DNA of 64,000 bases from Chryseobacterium vrystaatense (GCF_000737765.1 NZ_JPRI01000006.1:124001-188000); one strand, 5' to 3'. Positions 16,792 to 26,331 are shown, counted from the first letter of the stretch. Numbers and translations are program-made. Notes: a model not told the origin generated them from the letters alone.

Positions 16792-17409
16792 AAAACCCTG
16801 GCTTTTAGTGTCTTTCATAATTTGGTCTATATCATCAGGAACGTTTTCGGATTCAAACCAGTTAAGGTCTAGCCCATTATTGATACAAAGTTTCTGTAAA
16901 TAATGATTCTCAGAGATTTTTGTTTGCGTTTCTCTCAAAAGCTCATCAATCTCCATCCAGTAATCTTCATCCAGTTTTTTTGTTAATACCAACGCTTTGA
17001 ATATTTTATTGATGATGTAAATATAAAGTTTGTAAACATTGTCAAACCGCTGTCTGCTGAAATCATTGTTGGAATCCAGAATTCTGTTGACCAACAAAAG
17101 GTTCAGTGAAACTTCACCGTATTTGTCGGTGGTTATTTTAATATGCTCCGTTATTTCTGCACTCAGTTTTCTGATAATGGTAAGGAAGTATTTGGCGTTT
17201 CCCACATATTTTGCAGCCAGAACAACCTGCTCTGCCACATTCTCTTCCATTGCATTTCTTTTATCATCCGTCGTTTCCTCATCGATCAGTTCGAAATATA
17301 GTTTTTTAGACAAAAGCTTATCCTTTTTCAGCAGTCTGAAAATAAGACGGTCTTTTTCTACATTCGAAAAAGCACTCAATGCTGCTTTAAACTCTTTTGA
17401 GTACTCCAT
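16783..17409 (-). CDS. Conserved hypothetical helical protein
   Basis: I do not recognise this 208-residue family. It is highly charged and predicted all-helical, with no signal peptide or membrane helix. Runs such as KDRLIFRLLKKDKLLSKKLYFEL and VAEQVVLAAKYVGNAKYFL suggest a helical bundle. It starts on the TAATG overlap with the GT2 gene stop, so it is translationally coupled to that glycosyltransferase. Some flavobacterial homologues may carry a dUTPase label, but I see no dUTPase motifs and do not apply it. Its 3' end overlaps the end of waaA by 9 bases. Confidence 0.7.
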   Translation of the reverse strand: MEYSKEFKAALSAFSNVEKDRLIFRLLKKDKLLSKKLYFELIDEETTDDKRNAMEENVAEQVVLAAKYVGNAKYFLTIIRKLSAEITEHIKITTDKYGEVSLNLLLVNRILDSNNDFSRQRFDNVYKLYIYIINKIFKALVLTKKLDEDYWMEIDELLRETQTKISENHYLQKLCINNGLDLNWFESENVPDDIDQIMKDTKSQGFLR

Positions 17410-18164
17410 TAATTGAAAATTTTAGAATATTTTAGAAATCCATTCACTGCCCAGTTGGCGGTGTAATACAGTGATTTTATAGTAGAAAATCCCATAAAAT
17501 CTTTATAGACCAGATACTGATCCTTGATGATGTTCTTTTTCTTTCGCGAAACACTGTTCTCACGCATCCTGTACTTCGCTAAGGTTTTATTGATAGGCAT
17601 TCCTTCCGGAATTACTTTTAAAAGGTTCAGCCACATCACGTGATCTTCCCGCTTGCTTTTTACGGGAAATAAAAATTTACCCACTCTCTGGGTGTCATAC
17701 ATCGTAGATACCGGAGCCAGTCTGCAGGTTTTAAGAAGATTGGAAAAAGTGACCACTTTATCAGCTAAGAAATCTTTTAAAACGGGCTGTAGCTGTTCAT
17801 TACATCTTGAGTAATTGCAGTAAACCAGCTCAGCTCTGTTTTCCACCATATAATCCGTCATGGTTTCAAGATATTCAGGGTACCAGAAATCATCAGAATC
17901 CAAAAAGGCAATATATCGTCCTGCAGCTCTTTCCAAACTGTTATTCCTTGCATTTCCTGCACCGCCATTTTGATCAAGTACCTGCAGTTTTATCCTCGGA
18001 TCATTATATTTTTGTATAATTTCTACTGTATTGTCTTTAGAAAGATCATCAGTAATCAGCCATTCCCAGTTTTGATAGGTTTGGTTCAGGACAGACTGTA
18101 TCGTTTCTTCGATGAATTCAGCAGAATTGTAGCAGGGTGTGATGATGGAGACTAGGTCTTTCAT
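17409..18164 (-). CDS. Family 2 glycosyltransferase
   Basis: This 251-residue GT-A enzyme has the classic GT2 start VSIITPCYNSAEFIEETIQSVLNQTYQNWEW, then DDLSKDNT and the DxD motif AFLDSDDFWYPEYLE. Its C-terminal region (DHVMWLNLL, AKYRMRENSVSRKK) resembles WcaA/EpsE-like transferases acting on cell-surface polysaccharides. No membrane helix. It is followed by a coupled unknown gene and preceded, 21 bases upstream, by an acyltransferase on the same strand, suggesting a small surface-glycan modification operon. Confidence 0.92.
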   Translation of the reverse strand: MKDLVSIITPCYNSAEFIEETIQSVLNQTYQNWEWLITDDLSKDNTVEIIQKYNDPRIKLQVLDQNGGAGNARNNSLERAAGRYIAFLDSDDFWYPEYLETMTDYMVENRAELVYCNYSRCNEQLQPVLKDFLADKVVTFSNLLKTCRLAPVSTMYDTQRVGKFLFPVKSKREDHVMWLNLLKVIPEGMPINKTLAKYRMRENSVSRKKKNIIKDQYLVYKDFMGFSTIKSLYYTANWAVNGFLKYSKIFN

Positions 18165-18185
18165 TGTGTTTTTACTGATGTAAAA

Positions 18186-19181
18186 TTATAAAAATTTTTT
18201 CTCATAAAGATGCCAGGATGCAATTCCTACTCCGATCACTATCAGCATACATACAAAACTCATGAGAAAAGGATTGTAATTGGCAAATAGACCCAACGTG
18301 GCAAATACCCTGATAATAGGGAAGTGGAATATATAAATACCGTAAGTAAAGTCTCCATATTTCCCAAAATTATTCAGGAACTTCAGTGAGTAGGCGATAT
18401 ACAGTACAATAATGCTGATCATGATAGGCGAAAATAGTTTGATGTGCAGAATCAGATCTATCCAAACTGTAATAATGGCAATGATGAACAAGGTGTTTTT
18501 ATATTTGATGAACTGATCAAAATAAAAATAACCCAACATTCCTCCTATGAAATAGCATAGTGAACCAGGAAGTTGTTTGGAAATAGAAATTTTTCCGGCC
18601 ATTTCAAAATAATTAAGGAATATCAGAGAAAGGAAATACAAAACGATCAGGCTGATATTTCTGTACCTATTATTTTTACCGAATAATAAAAAAATCAGTG
18701 GAACTGAAAAATAAAAACACATTTCAATCTTAAGGGTCCATAGCGCACCATTGACCGCCTCATTTCCGAATACTCCCGGAAGGGAAGGGGACATAAAGTT
18801 CATGAATATAGAATTCCAGAAGAAATATTTATAGACCTGTGCAGATCCAAAATAATCTGAGAAAGAAAGTGTACTTACAAGGCTGAGAAGTACAGTACAG
18901 AGAACTACTACCAATAAATAAGCGGGAACAATTCTGTTGATTCTTTTCTTTAGATAGCTTTTCAGGCTGGAAGATCTTTCGTAGCTCCTTGCAATAAGAA
19001 ATCCGCTGACAATGAAAAACGAAAAAACGGCAACTTCTACAGGGCTGTGTGTTAAAAAAGTGAGTTGGCTTGAGTCACTTAAAGCTCCCAAATGCCCTAC
19101 AAAGACAATGAAAGCAAGGAGAACACGTATGAAGTCAAAATTATTTTTCGTTATATCCTGCATTTTTGTTTCTTTCTGCAA
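18186..19181 (-). CDS. Acyltransferase family 3 membrane protein (OafA/NodX-like)
   Basis: This 331-residue integral membrane protein has about ten helices. It opens with the family motif NNFDFIRVLLAFIVFVGHLG, whose His is the usual catalytic residue, and also contains the arginine segment FLIARSYERSSSLKSYLKKRINRIVPAY. These enzymes transfer acetyl or other acyl groups to sugars of O-antigen, capsule or peptidoglycan. It has no extra SGNH domain. An internal ATG at residue 7 could also be the start. It sits directly upstream of the GT2 gene. Confidence 0.9.
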   Translation of the reverse strand: MQKETKMQDITKNNFDFIRVLLAFIVFVGHLGALSDSSQLTFLTHSPVEVAVFSFFIVSGFLIARSYERSSSLKSYLKKRINRIVPAYLLVVVLCTVLLSLVSTLSFSDYFGSAQVYKYFFWNSIFMNFMSPSLPGVFGNEAVNGALWTLKIEMCFYFSVPLIFLLFGKNNRYRNISLIVLYFLSLIFLNYFEMAGKISISKQLPGSLCYFIGGMLGYFYFDQFIKYKNTLFIIAIITVWIDLILHIKLFSPIMISIIVLYIAYSLKFLNNFGKYGDFTYGIYIFHFPIIRVFATLGLFANYNPFLMSFVCMLIVIGVGIASWHLYEKKFL

Positions 19182-19360
19182 AAATAGGGTTTTTAATAAA
19201 ACAGAGAGAAGAACACTTACTTCAATATTTGCTAAATACGGCTGTTTTAAAGGATACTGTTCTAAAATTTTCAGAAATATACATTATCGAAATAATTTTT
19301 CACAAAAAATAGTGTTATAAATCAAAAAAATTATAATTTTAGCCCTTGAAAATTTTATAT

Positions 19361-19831
19361 ATGAAGAAATTAGCATTACTATTTGCAGGTTTATCATTAT
19401 TTGTGGCTACAGGATGTAATGATGATGGTGATAAAGAGATGGAATATCCTCTTGTAGGTGTTTGGCAGCCGCTGAAAGAAGTGGTTACTACAGTAGAAGT
19501 TGGTGAAGATCCTGTCTCAGATCTTATTACGTATACAGACTGTCAGAAAGAATCCAGATGGAGATTTAATACTGAGGCATCCGGAAAGAGAACGGAGTGG
19601 GGAGACAACGGAACACCTACGTGTGCTATTACTTCTGACAGAAACTTTACCTACACGTATGATAAAAGTGCAAAAACGGTAATTGTTAAGTATCAGGGTA
19701 TAGTGGAGCCATCTAACGGTAAAATCGTTACCCTCAATGATGCTACCTTAAACATAGCATTTAGAGAAGAGACCCAGGATCCGACTGTATATAAGACAAG
19801 AACGTTTACAATGAAGAGAATCCCTCAGTAA
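19361..19831 (+). CDS. Lipocalin-like lipoprotein
   Basis: This 156-residue secreted protein has a lipoprotein signal MKKLALLFAGLSLFVATGC with the lipobox Cys at 19. A short Asp-rich linker and a beta-rich domain follow, beginning LVGVWQPLKEVV and containing ESRWRFNTEASGKRTEWG, as in the small flavobacterial lipocalin-like proteins. The ATG at 19361 is preferred over an upstream TTG because it begins the signal peptide directly. Ligand and role unknown. It is monocistronic, with a terminator downstream. Confidence 0.8.
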   Translation: MKKLALLFAGLSLFVATGCNDDGDKEMEYPLVGVWQPLKEVVTTVEVGEDPVSDLITYTDCQKESRWRFNTEASGKRTEWGDNGTPTCAITSDRNFTYTYDKSAKTVIVKYQGIVEPSNGKIVTLNDATLNIAFREETQDPTVYKTRTFTMKRIPQ

Positions 19832-19856
19832 ATATACATTTCATACCTTATCATAG

Positions 19857-19884
19857 ATCTCATCTCCGGATGAGATTTTTTTTT
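19857..19884 (+). terminator. Terminator after the lipocalin-like gene
   Basis: ATCTCATC (19857-19864) pairs with GATGAGAT (19869-19876) across a TCCG loop and runs into about eight T residues. Confidence 0.85.
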
Positions 19885-20017
19885 GGGTTCAGGGAGATTA
19901 TTGAATTAATTAAAATTAAAATTTCCATTTCTTTTAAAATCGTTATTTTTGTGAATCTTGATTGGGAATGAAAAGTAAATCTCATTAAGAATTTTAACAT
20001 CTAATATTTATAATAAA

Positions 20018-22831
20018 GTGTTTTACGATCATCAGCAGATAGAAAAAAAGTGGCAGAAGTACTGGGAAGAAAACCAGACTTATAAAACCTCCAATAAAAC
20101 AGACAAACCTAAATTTTATGTTCTCGATATGTTTCCGTACCCATCCGGAGCAGGTCTTCATGTGGGGCACCCGCTGGGATATATTGCATCAGATATTTAT
20201 GCGAGATATAAAAGGCACCAGGGTTTCAATGTTCTCCACCCGGTAGGTTATGACAGCTTTGGCCTTCCTGCTGAACAGTATGCTATCCAGACAGGACAGC
20301 ATCCGGCGATCACTACTGAAGAAAATATCAACAGATATGAGGAGCAGTTGAAAAAGATCGGTTTTTCATTCGACTGGAGCAGAGAGGTGAGAACTTCAGA
20401 TGCATCCTATTATAAATGGACACAGTGGATCTTTATTGAACTGTATCATTCATGGTATAATAAAAATACGGATAAAGCAGAATCCATCAATACTCTTATT
20501 CAACATTTTGAAGAAAAAGGAACTGAAGGATTAAATGCCAATCAAAACGACGAATTAAATTTCACAGCAGAAGAATGGAAAGATTCGTCAGATATTGATA
20601 AAGAAGATATCCTGTTGAATTACCGTCTCGCATTCCGTGCAGAGACTACCGTAAACTGGTGTCCTGCTTTGGGAACTGTGTTGGCGAATGATGAGGTAAA
20701 AGACGGAAAATCTGAAAGAGGGGGATTTCCTGTATTCCAAAAGAAAATGATGCAGTGGAGTATGAGAATATCCGCCTACTCCGAAAGACTGTTACAGGGA
20801 CTGAATACATTAGACTGGCCGCAGCCTCTTAAAGATGCCCAGGAATACTGGATTGGAAAATCTCAGGGAGCACAGGTGCAGTTTAAGGTAGATGGTCATG
20901 ATGAGGTTGTTGAGGTTTTTACGACCAGACCGGATACTATTTTCGGAGCGACATTTATGGTGCTTGCTCCTGAAAATCCTTTAGTGGATACTATTACTAC
21001 AGATGCTCAAAAAGCAGAGGTAGATACTTATATAGAAGAAACTTCCAAGAAAACGGAAAGAGACAGAATGTCTGACGTGAAAAACGTGAGCGGTGCTTTT
21101 ACGGGAAGTTATGCGGTCAATCCTTTTAGTGGAGAGAAAATGGCGATCTATATTTCGGATTATGTATTGATGGGTTATGGAACAGGTGCTGTCATGGCGG
21201 TTCCTGCACACGATGAGCGTGATCACAGATTTGCAAAGAAATTTAATCTTGAAATTAAGAAAGTAGTTGATACTGAAGAAGACGTTCAGGAAAAATCTTT
21301 CGACTCTAAAGATTCGGTATGTGTCAATTCTGATTTCTTAAACGGATTACATTATAATGATGCTAAATCAAAAATGATTTCTGAAATTGAGAACAAAGGA
21401 ATTGGGCACGGAACAACAAACTACAGACAGCGTGATGCAATTTTCTCCAGACAGCGTTATTGGGGTGAGCCGGTTCCTATATATTATAAGGAAGGAATGC
21501 CTTACACACTTCCGGTTTCTGCTTTACCATTAGAACTTCCGGAAGTTGAAAAATACCTTCCGACGGAAGATGGTGATCCGCCATTGGGGAATGCGAAAGT
21601 ATTTGCATGGGATGAAACGAACCAAAAAGTTGTTTCTACAGATTTAATTGATGATCAAACCATATTTCCTTTAGAATTATCTACAATGCCGGGTTGGGCG
21701 GGGAGCTCTTGGTATTTCCTTAGATATATGGATCCTTCCAATGATGAAGTTTTTACGGATAAGAACTTAAGTGATTATTGGGGACAGGTAGATCTATACA
21801 TCGGAGGAAGTGAGCATGCAACTGGTCACCTATTATATTCCCGTTTCTGGAACATGTTCTTAAAAGATAGAGGATATATTAATCATGATGAGCCATTCCA
21901 AAAACTGATCAATCAGGGGATGATTTTGGGAATGAGTGCATTTGTATACAGAATTGACGGAACCAACCAATATGTTTCGAAAAATCTGGCTGCTGATTAT
22001 CAGACTCAAAAGATTCACGTTGATGTATCCTTATTAAAAGGAACTTCTGATGAATTGGATACTGACGCTTTCAAAGCATGGAGACCTGATTATGCGAATG
22101 CAGAATTTATCCTGGAAGATGGAAAATACATCACAGACCGTGAAGTAGAAAAAATGTCCAAGTCAAAATATAATGTAGTCAACCCTGATGATATCTGTGA
22201 AGAATACGGGGCAGATGGTTTAAGACTGTACGAAATGTTCTTAGGTCCTTTGGAGCAATCCAAGCCCTGGAATACACAAGGCCTAAGTGGAGTGTATGGT
22301 TTCCTGAAAAAATTCTGGAACCTTTATTTTAACGGAGATGTTTTTGAAGTTTCTGATGAAGAGCCTACAAAAGCAGAATATAAAGTGTTACATACCTTAA
22401 TAAAGAAGGTTGTTTATGATATTGAGAACTTCTCATTCAATACTTCCGTATCTTCCTTTATGATTGCTGTGAACGAGCTTCAAAAAATAAAATGTAATAA
22501 ACGCAATATTTTAGAACCCTTAGCCGTTATCATCTCTCCCTATGCACCACACATCTGTGAAGAGCTTTGGTGCCTGCTGGGAAATAAGGAATCTGTTGAA
22601 TTTGAAAAATTCCCTGTATTAAACGAGGATTACCTTGTAGAGGATGAAATTGAGTATCCGGTAAGTGTAAACGGTAAAATGAAGTTCAAAATTTCACTTT
22701 CCGCTCAATTATCAGCGAAGGAGGTTGAAGATTTGGTGATTTCGGATGAAAAAATGCAGCCGATTTTGGAGGGTAAAACACCTAAAAAAATCATCGTCGT
22801 GCATCACCGTATTGTGAATATCGTAATTTAA
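20018..22831 (+). CDS. leuS: Leucyl-tRNA synthetase
   Basis: This 937-residue class I synthetase charges tRNA-Leu. The HIGH-equivalent motif is in GLHVGHPLGY near residue 50, the editing (CP1) domain includes TTRPDTIFGATFMVLAPE and YGTGAVMAVPAHDERD, and KMSKSKYNVVNPDD is the KMSKS loop. The C-terminal anticodon-binding and end domains are present. The start is GTG (MFYDHQQIEKKW), which matches the usual N-terminus of the family and has no ATG alternative nearby. It stands alone on the plus strand. Confidence 0.97.
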   Translation: MFYDHQQIEKKWQKYWEENQTYKTSNKTDKPKFYVLDMFPYPSGAGLHVGHPLGYIASDIYARYKRHQGFNVLHPVGYDSFGLPAEQYAIQTGQHPAITTEENINRYEEQLKKIGFSFDWSREVRTSDASYYKWTQWIFIELYHSWYNKNTDKAESINTLIQHFEEKGTEGLNANQNDELNFTAEEWKDSSDIDKEDILLNYRLAFRAETTVNWCPALGTVLANDEVKDGKSERGGFPVFQKKMMQWSMRISAYSERLLQGLNTLDWPQPLKDAQEYWIGKSQGAQVQFKVDGHDEVVEVFTTRPDTIFGATFMVLAPENPLVDTITTDAQKAEVDTYIEETSKKTERDRMSDVKNVSGAFTGSYAVNPFSGEKMAIYISDYVLMGYGTGAVMAVPAHDERDHRFAKKFNLEIKKVVDTEEDVQEKSFDSKDSVCVNSDFLNGLHYNDAKSKMISEIENKGIGHGTTNYRQRDAIFSRQRYWGEPVPIYYKEGMPYTLPVSALPLELPEVEKYLPTEDGDPPLGNAKVFAWDETNQKVVSTDLIDDQTIFPLELSTMPGWAGSSWYFLRYMDPSNDEVFTDKNLSDYWGQVDLYIGGSEHATGHLLYSRFWNMFLKDRGYINHDEPFQKLINQGMILGMSAFVYRIDGTNQYVSKNLAADYQTQKIHVDVSLLKGTSDELDTDAFKAWRPDYANAEFILEDGKYITDREVEKMSKSKYNVVNPDDICEEYGADGLRLYEMFLGPLEQSKPWNTQGLSGVYGFLKKFWNLYFNGDVFEVSDEEPTKAEYKVLHTLIKKVVYDIENFSFNTSVSSFMIAVNELQKIKCNKRNILEPLAVIISPYAPHICEELWCLLGNKESVEFEKFPVLNEDYLVEDEIEYPVSVNGKMKFKISLSAQLSAKEVEDLVISDEKMQPILEGKTPKKIIVVHHRIVNIVI

Positions 22832-22974
22832 AAAAAAGTTAACATTGGCAAATTAAAAAAAATGGGGGTCTTATTTTTTTAAATTTCTAACTCAAATGTT
22901 AAAATTGGGGAAAATAAATAAAATATTTAAAAATAATTATTATATCGAAATCGTATTAAAATTTCTTTATCATA

Positions 22975-23021
22975 AAAATGCAAAATGTTTATTTAAGACT
23001 CTTGCATTTTAATTAATTTTG
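22975..23021 (+). promoter_or_regulatory. Inverted repeat and -7 box upstream of exbB
   Basis: AAAATGCAA (22975-22983) is perfectly inverted as TTGCATTTT (23002-23010) with an 18-base spacer. A -7-like TAATTTTG follows at 23014-23021, 50 bases before the exbB ATG. The repeat covers the -33 region and could be an operator, or an AT-rich terminator stem of leuS. The remaining gap (22832-22974) is AT-rich with nothing recognised. Confidence 0.4.
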
Positions 23022-23071
23022 CCTTTAATTTACACCTTGTAAAATTTTAAAACAATATAATTTAGTTAAAT

Positions 23072-23935
23072 ATGGAAATGAATGTTTCAAAAAATGATGA
23101 GCAAGTAGTTGCTAGAAAAGCAGGAGGTTTAAACCCGGCTGTTATTATTCCTATTTTATTCGTTATAGGAGTTTGTATTTATTTATTTGTTCTTGGGAAC
23201 CCAGGGAACTTTAAAGACGCAGAAAAACTAGGTGGTGGTTCTGTAGCTTTCTCTAGTGTTGAAGGAAAAGACATTCACCCAGAATCGTTTTTAGGTATTA
23301 TCTACAAAGGAGGGGTTATCGTACCAATCTTGATTACTTTCATGATTACAGTAATCGTTTTCTCTTTTGAAAGATATTTCGTACTAGGTAAGGCTGCTGG
23401 AAAAGGAAACTTAGACAATTTCGTAGTTCAGGTAAGAAGCTTATTGAATCAAAACAAAATTGATGAAGCTTTAGAAGAGTGTGACAGACAGCAAGGATCT
23501 GTAGGTAACGTAGTGAAAGAAGGTCTTACTACTTACAAAGCACTTTCTCATGATACTACTTTAAATAAAGAGCAAAAAATGGTAGCTCTTAACAAAGCTA
23601 TCGAAGAGGCTACAACTCTTGAGATGCCAATGCTGGAAAAGAACATGATGATTCTTTCTACTTTAGGTACTGTAGCTACATTGATCGCACTATTAGGAAC
23701 TGTAATCGGGATGATCAAAGCATTCTTTGCATTAGGTTCAGGTGGTGGTACTCCAGATGCTGCTGCACTTTCTACAGGTATCTCTGAGGCCTTGATCAAC
23801 ACGGCATTAGGTATTGGTACTTCAGCTATTGCAATTATTCTTTATAACTTCTTTACATCTAAAATTGACGGATTAACTTATAAGATCGACGAGATCGCTA
23901 TGAGCATCCAGCAGTCTTTTGCTGAATTCAACTAA
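23072..23935 (+). CDS. exbB: ExbB/TolQ/MotA-type proton channel subunit
   Basis: This 287-residue inner-membrane protein has helices near residues 22-45, 85-105, 195-225 and 240-262. The conserved channel segment is TLGTVATLIALLGTVIGMIKAFFALGSGGG, followed by ALSTGISEALINTALGIGTSAIA. It couples proton flow to TonB with ExbD. It is longer at the N-terminus than enterobacterial ExbB, as usual in Bacteroidota. It heads the exbB-exbD-exbD-tonB operon, with gaps of 68, 15 and 23 bases. Confidence 0.94.
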   Translation: MEMNVSKNDEQVVARKAGGLNPAVIIPILFVIGVCIYLFVLGNPGNFKDAEKLGGGSVAFSSVEGKDIHPESFLGIIYKGGVIVPILITFMITVIVFSFERYFVLGKAAGKGNLDNFVVQVRSLLNQNKIDEALEECDRQQGSVGNVVKEGLTTYKALSHDTTLNKEQKMVALNKAIEEATTLEMPMLEKNMMILSTLGTVATLIALLGTVIGMIKAFFALGSGGGTPDAAALSTGISEALINTALGIGTSAIAIILYNFFTSKIDGLTYKIDEIAMSIQQSFAEFN

Positions 23936-24003
23936 GAATTGAATTTGTAGCAAGGAATTTGCATTCCAATTAAAAGAAGTTTAATTAAAAATAATTCAAA
24001 ACA

Positions 24004-24606
24004 ATGGCGAGAGTCAAACCAAAAAGACATGGAGTAGTGACGGATATGACGGCAATGTGTGACGTTGCCTTCCTACTACTTACGTTCTTTATATTGACCA
24101 CTCAGTTTAAAAAACCTGACGTGGAGCAGATTAAACCGCCATCTTCAATATCAGAGAAGTTACTTCCTGATGCGAGTTTGATGACCATCAACGCTACTCC
24201 GGACGGGAAATTTTATTTCCAGCCGGTAGAGAATGCATCAGAGAGACTACAGCTTTTAGACAAAATGGGACAAAAGTATAATATGACTTTTACCAACCAG
24301 GAAAAAGCTGCATTTCAAAAAGTACAAGCGATTGGGGTTCCTATGAGCCAACTTAAAAGCTATCTCGATTTGTCAGATGAGGAGCAAAAGAATTTCAAGA
24401 GTCCTACTGGGATTCCTATGGATAGTACAAATAAGCAGTTAGTAGAATGGGTAAAACAAAGTTTGAGCGTAAATCCTGATTACAAATTAGCGATCAAAGG
24501 AGACGTTACTACTGAGTACCCTAAAGTTAAAAGCCTATTTGAAGGTTTAAGAGATATTGATTTTCTTAAATTCTGGTTGATTACATCACAAGAAGGTAAA
24601 CCATAA
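24004..24606 (+). CDS. exbD: ExbD-type biopolymer transporter subunit (first copy)
   Basis: This 200-residue protein has one N-terminal membrane helix preceded by DMTAMCDVAFLLLTFFILTTQFKKP. The Asp of MCDVAFLL is the proton-carrying residue equivalent to Asp25 of E. coli ExbD. The periplasmic part is longer than in enterobacteria and ends with PKVKSLFEGLRDIDFLKFWLIT, the usual C-terminal ExbD fold. It differs clearly from the second copy, so the two probably form a mixed ExbD assembly with ExbB. Confidence 0.92.
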   Translation: MARVKPKRHGVVTDMTAMCDVAFLLLTFFILTTQFKKPDVEQIKPPSSISEKLLPDASLMTINATPDGKFYFQPVENASERLQLLDKMGQKYNMTFTNQEKAAFQKVQAIGVPMSQLKSYLDLSDEEQKNFKSPTGIPMDSTNKQLVEWVKQSLSVNPDYKLAIKGDVTTEYPKVKSLFEGLRDIDFLKFWLITSQEGKP

Positions 24607-24621
24607 TAATATCATTTAGAA

Positions 24622-25194
24622 ATGGCAGAAGTACAAGTACAGGAAAAAGGCGGCAAAGGCGGCAAGGTACGTTCCAAGAAGCAGAATACCAGAGTAGATA
24701 TGACTCCAATGGTGGACCTGGGTTTTCTATTGATTACCTTCTTTATGTTCACAACCACATTTAGTAAACCGAATGTAATGGATTTGGGACTTCCGGCAAA
24801 ACCTAAAGAGGATCAGCCGAAACCACCTCCAACAGAAATTAAACTTTCTAACTCAATTTCTTTATTATTGGGTAAAGACAATAAGATTTTCTGGCATCAG
24901 CAGGATCCTACATCTTTAACTGATCAGAATCTTAATGAGACTACTTACGATAGAGAGGGGATTAGAAAAATAATTGAGAAAGCAAAAGCAGGCGCTGTAG
25001 ATAAATCAAAATTTACTGTTATTATCAAGCCTACTGACGATGCTGTATATAAGAACTTTGTAGATATTCTTGACGAAATGGCTATTACCAAAAGTGAGCA
25101 GTACGGGGTAACCGATGTGAAGCCTTGGGAAAAAGCGATTTATGATAGAAAAGTTGGGAATAATGGAGCTGCGGCTACACCAGCTACAAAGTAA
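24622..25194 (+). CDS. exbD: ExbD-type biopolymer transporter subunit (second copy)
   Basis: This 190-residue paralogue has a Lys/Gly-rich cytoplasmic start and the helix RVDMTPMVDLGFLLITFFMFTTTFSKP; Asp in MVDLGFLL is the proton-binding residue. The periplasmic domain contains FTVIIKPTDDAVYKNFVDILDEMAI. It lies 15 bases after the first exbD. Tandem, diverged exbD genes before tonB are a normal layout in Flavobacteriia. Confidence 0.92.
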   Translation: MAEVQVQEKGGKGGKVRSKKQNTRVDMTPMVDLGFLLITFFMFTTTFSKPNVMDLGLPAKPKEDQPKPPPTEIKLSNSISLLLGKDNKIFWHQQDPTSLTDQNLNETTYDREGIRKIIEKAKAGAVDKSKFTVIIKPTDDAVYKNFVDILDEMAITKSEQYGVTDVKPWEKAIYDRKVGNNGAAATPATK

Positions 25195-25217
25195 TTTAAC
25201 CATAAAACTGTAAATCT

Positions 25218-26057
25218 ATGGCAGATGAAAATGTATACAATCAGAATCTTACTTTAGACGAGATTGTATTTGAAAATAGAAACAAGGAATATGGTGCCTA
25301 TGATCTTAGACATCAGTATCCGAGACTTCTGACAAAATCTTTTATTGTTGGAACGGCATTATTCCTGGTTGCGGCTTTGTCTCCTTTTATCTATCTTACA
25401 ATTAAGAGACTTACTGAACCGCCTAAACAAGAAGTGAAGGCTGATTTGGTAAACATTATTGAAGATGATCCAATTATTGAGCAGCCAAAAGAAGAAGAAC
25501 CACCTCCACCACCTCCTCCAAAAGTTGAAGAGAAAATTGAGGTAATTCAGAACGTGGTTCCAGAGCCTGTAAAAGCTCCAAAGATTGAGACACCACCGCC
25601 ACCAATTTCTAAGCAGTTAGAAACAACAACTGGTTTGAATAATCAGGAGGGGGTTAAAGCTCCGGCATATACACCACCACCACCACCACCATCTACTGGT
25701 AACAAAGCCAGTACTGCTGAAGTAAAAACAAATAACCTTAATGAGATCTACAAAGATGTAGACCAGTCTGCAGAATACCCAGGAGGTATGGCAGCATTGA
25801 GAAAATATCTTGGGGAAAATTTTGATACTTCTTTAATGGAAGGAGGTGAAGGTACACTTAAAGCCAAGCTTAAGTTCGTTGTAGAAAGAGACGGAACGGT
25901 TTCCGCTGTGACTATTGAAGAGAAATCTCCAAACAGCGATTTCAACAGTGAAGCAATTCGTGTAGTTAAGAAACTTAAAAAATGGACTCCTGCGAAAAGA
26001 AACGGGGAGAGCGTTAGATCTTACTATAGCGTACCGTTCACAATGAACTTTGAATAA
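25218..26057 (+). CDS. tonB: Energy transducer TonB
   Basis: This 279-residue protein has a cytoplasmic N-terminus with the flavobacterial TonB motif ENRNKEYGAYDLR, one membrane helix (about 38-58), a Glu/Lys/Pro-rich periplasmic spacer with runs of proline (PPPPPPPK, TPPPPPP), and a C-terminal TonB domain (about 185-279; ALRKYLGENFD, VVERDGTVSAVTI, WTPAKRNGESVRSYYSVPF). It transmits the proton-motive energy of ExbBD to TonB-dependent receptors, possibly including the barrel at 348-2747. A terminator follows. Confidence 0.95.
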   Translation: MADENVYNQNLTLDEIVFENRNKEYGAYDLRHQYPRLLTKSFIVGTALFLVAALSPFIYLTIKRLTEPPKQEVKADLVNIIEDDPIIEQPKEEEPPPPPPPKVEEKIEVIQNVVPEPVKAPKIETPPPPISKQLETTTGLNNQEGVKAPAYTPPPPPPSTGNKASTAEVKTNNLNEIYKDVDQSAEYPGGMAALRKYLGENFDTSLMEGGEGTLKAKLKFVVERDGTVSAVTIEEKSPNSDFNSEAIRVVKKLKKWTPAKRNGESVRSYYSVPFTMNFE

Positions 26058-26082
26058 GAATTATTTATTCAACTTATAAATA

Positions 26083-26112
26083 AAAAGAGAAGCATATGCT
26101 TCTCTTTTTTAT
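26083..26112 (+). terminator. Terminator after tonB
   Basis: AAAAGAGAAGC (26083-26093) pairs with GCTTCTCTTTT (26098-26108) around an ATAT loop, followed by T residues. It separates the TonB operon from the next genes. Confidence 0.85.
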
Positions 26113-26121
26113 TTTTTTTGG

Positions 26122-26129
26122 TATTTTTG
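26122..26129 (+). promoter_or_regulatory. -7 promoter box just before the small membrane protein gene
   Basis: TATTTTTG fits TAnnTTTG and ends only 4 bases before the ATG at 26134, so a transcript from it would have almost no 5' leader. No clear -33 element is seen. Confidence 0.4.
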
Positions 26130-26133
26130 TTAC

Positions 26134-26331
26134 ATGATGTTCAATTGGTTATCCTTAGTTACCGGATTATTTTATATCGTATTGGGAATTGTAGTGATTA
26201 TCTACAAATTTTTCTTTACGATTCTGGAGCCCGCTATTGCTTATGCAATGGGTGGAGTGCTTATTCTTTATGGAATATTTAGAATCTATAGAGCCGTTTC
26301 AAGAATTAAAGATTCACGAGATGAGAAATAG
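26134..26331 (+). CDS. Small two-helix membrane protein
   Basis: This 65-residue protein is almost all hydrophobic: one segment covers about residues 5-27 and a second 32-52 (LEPAIAYAMGGVLILYGIFRIYRA), with a basic tail RIKDSRDEK. No family name is recognised. Its end overlaps the PstS-like gene by 11 bases, so the two are cotranslated; it may assist that lipoprotein. The start has two adjacent ATG codons. Confidence 0.75.
   Translation: MMFNWLSLVTGLFYIVLGIVVIIYKFFFTILEPAIAYAMGGVLILYGIFRIYRAVSRIKDSRDEK

Noticed and set aside
25490..25700. CCA/CCT-rich direct repeats as a possible satellite or CRISPR-like array
   Set aside because: They encode the proline-rich spacer of TonB and keep frame.
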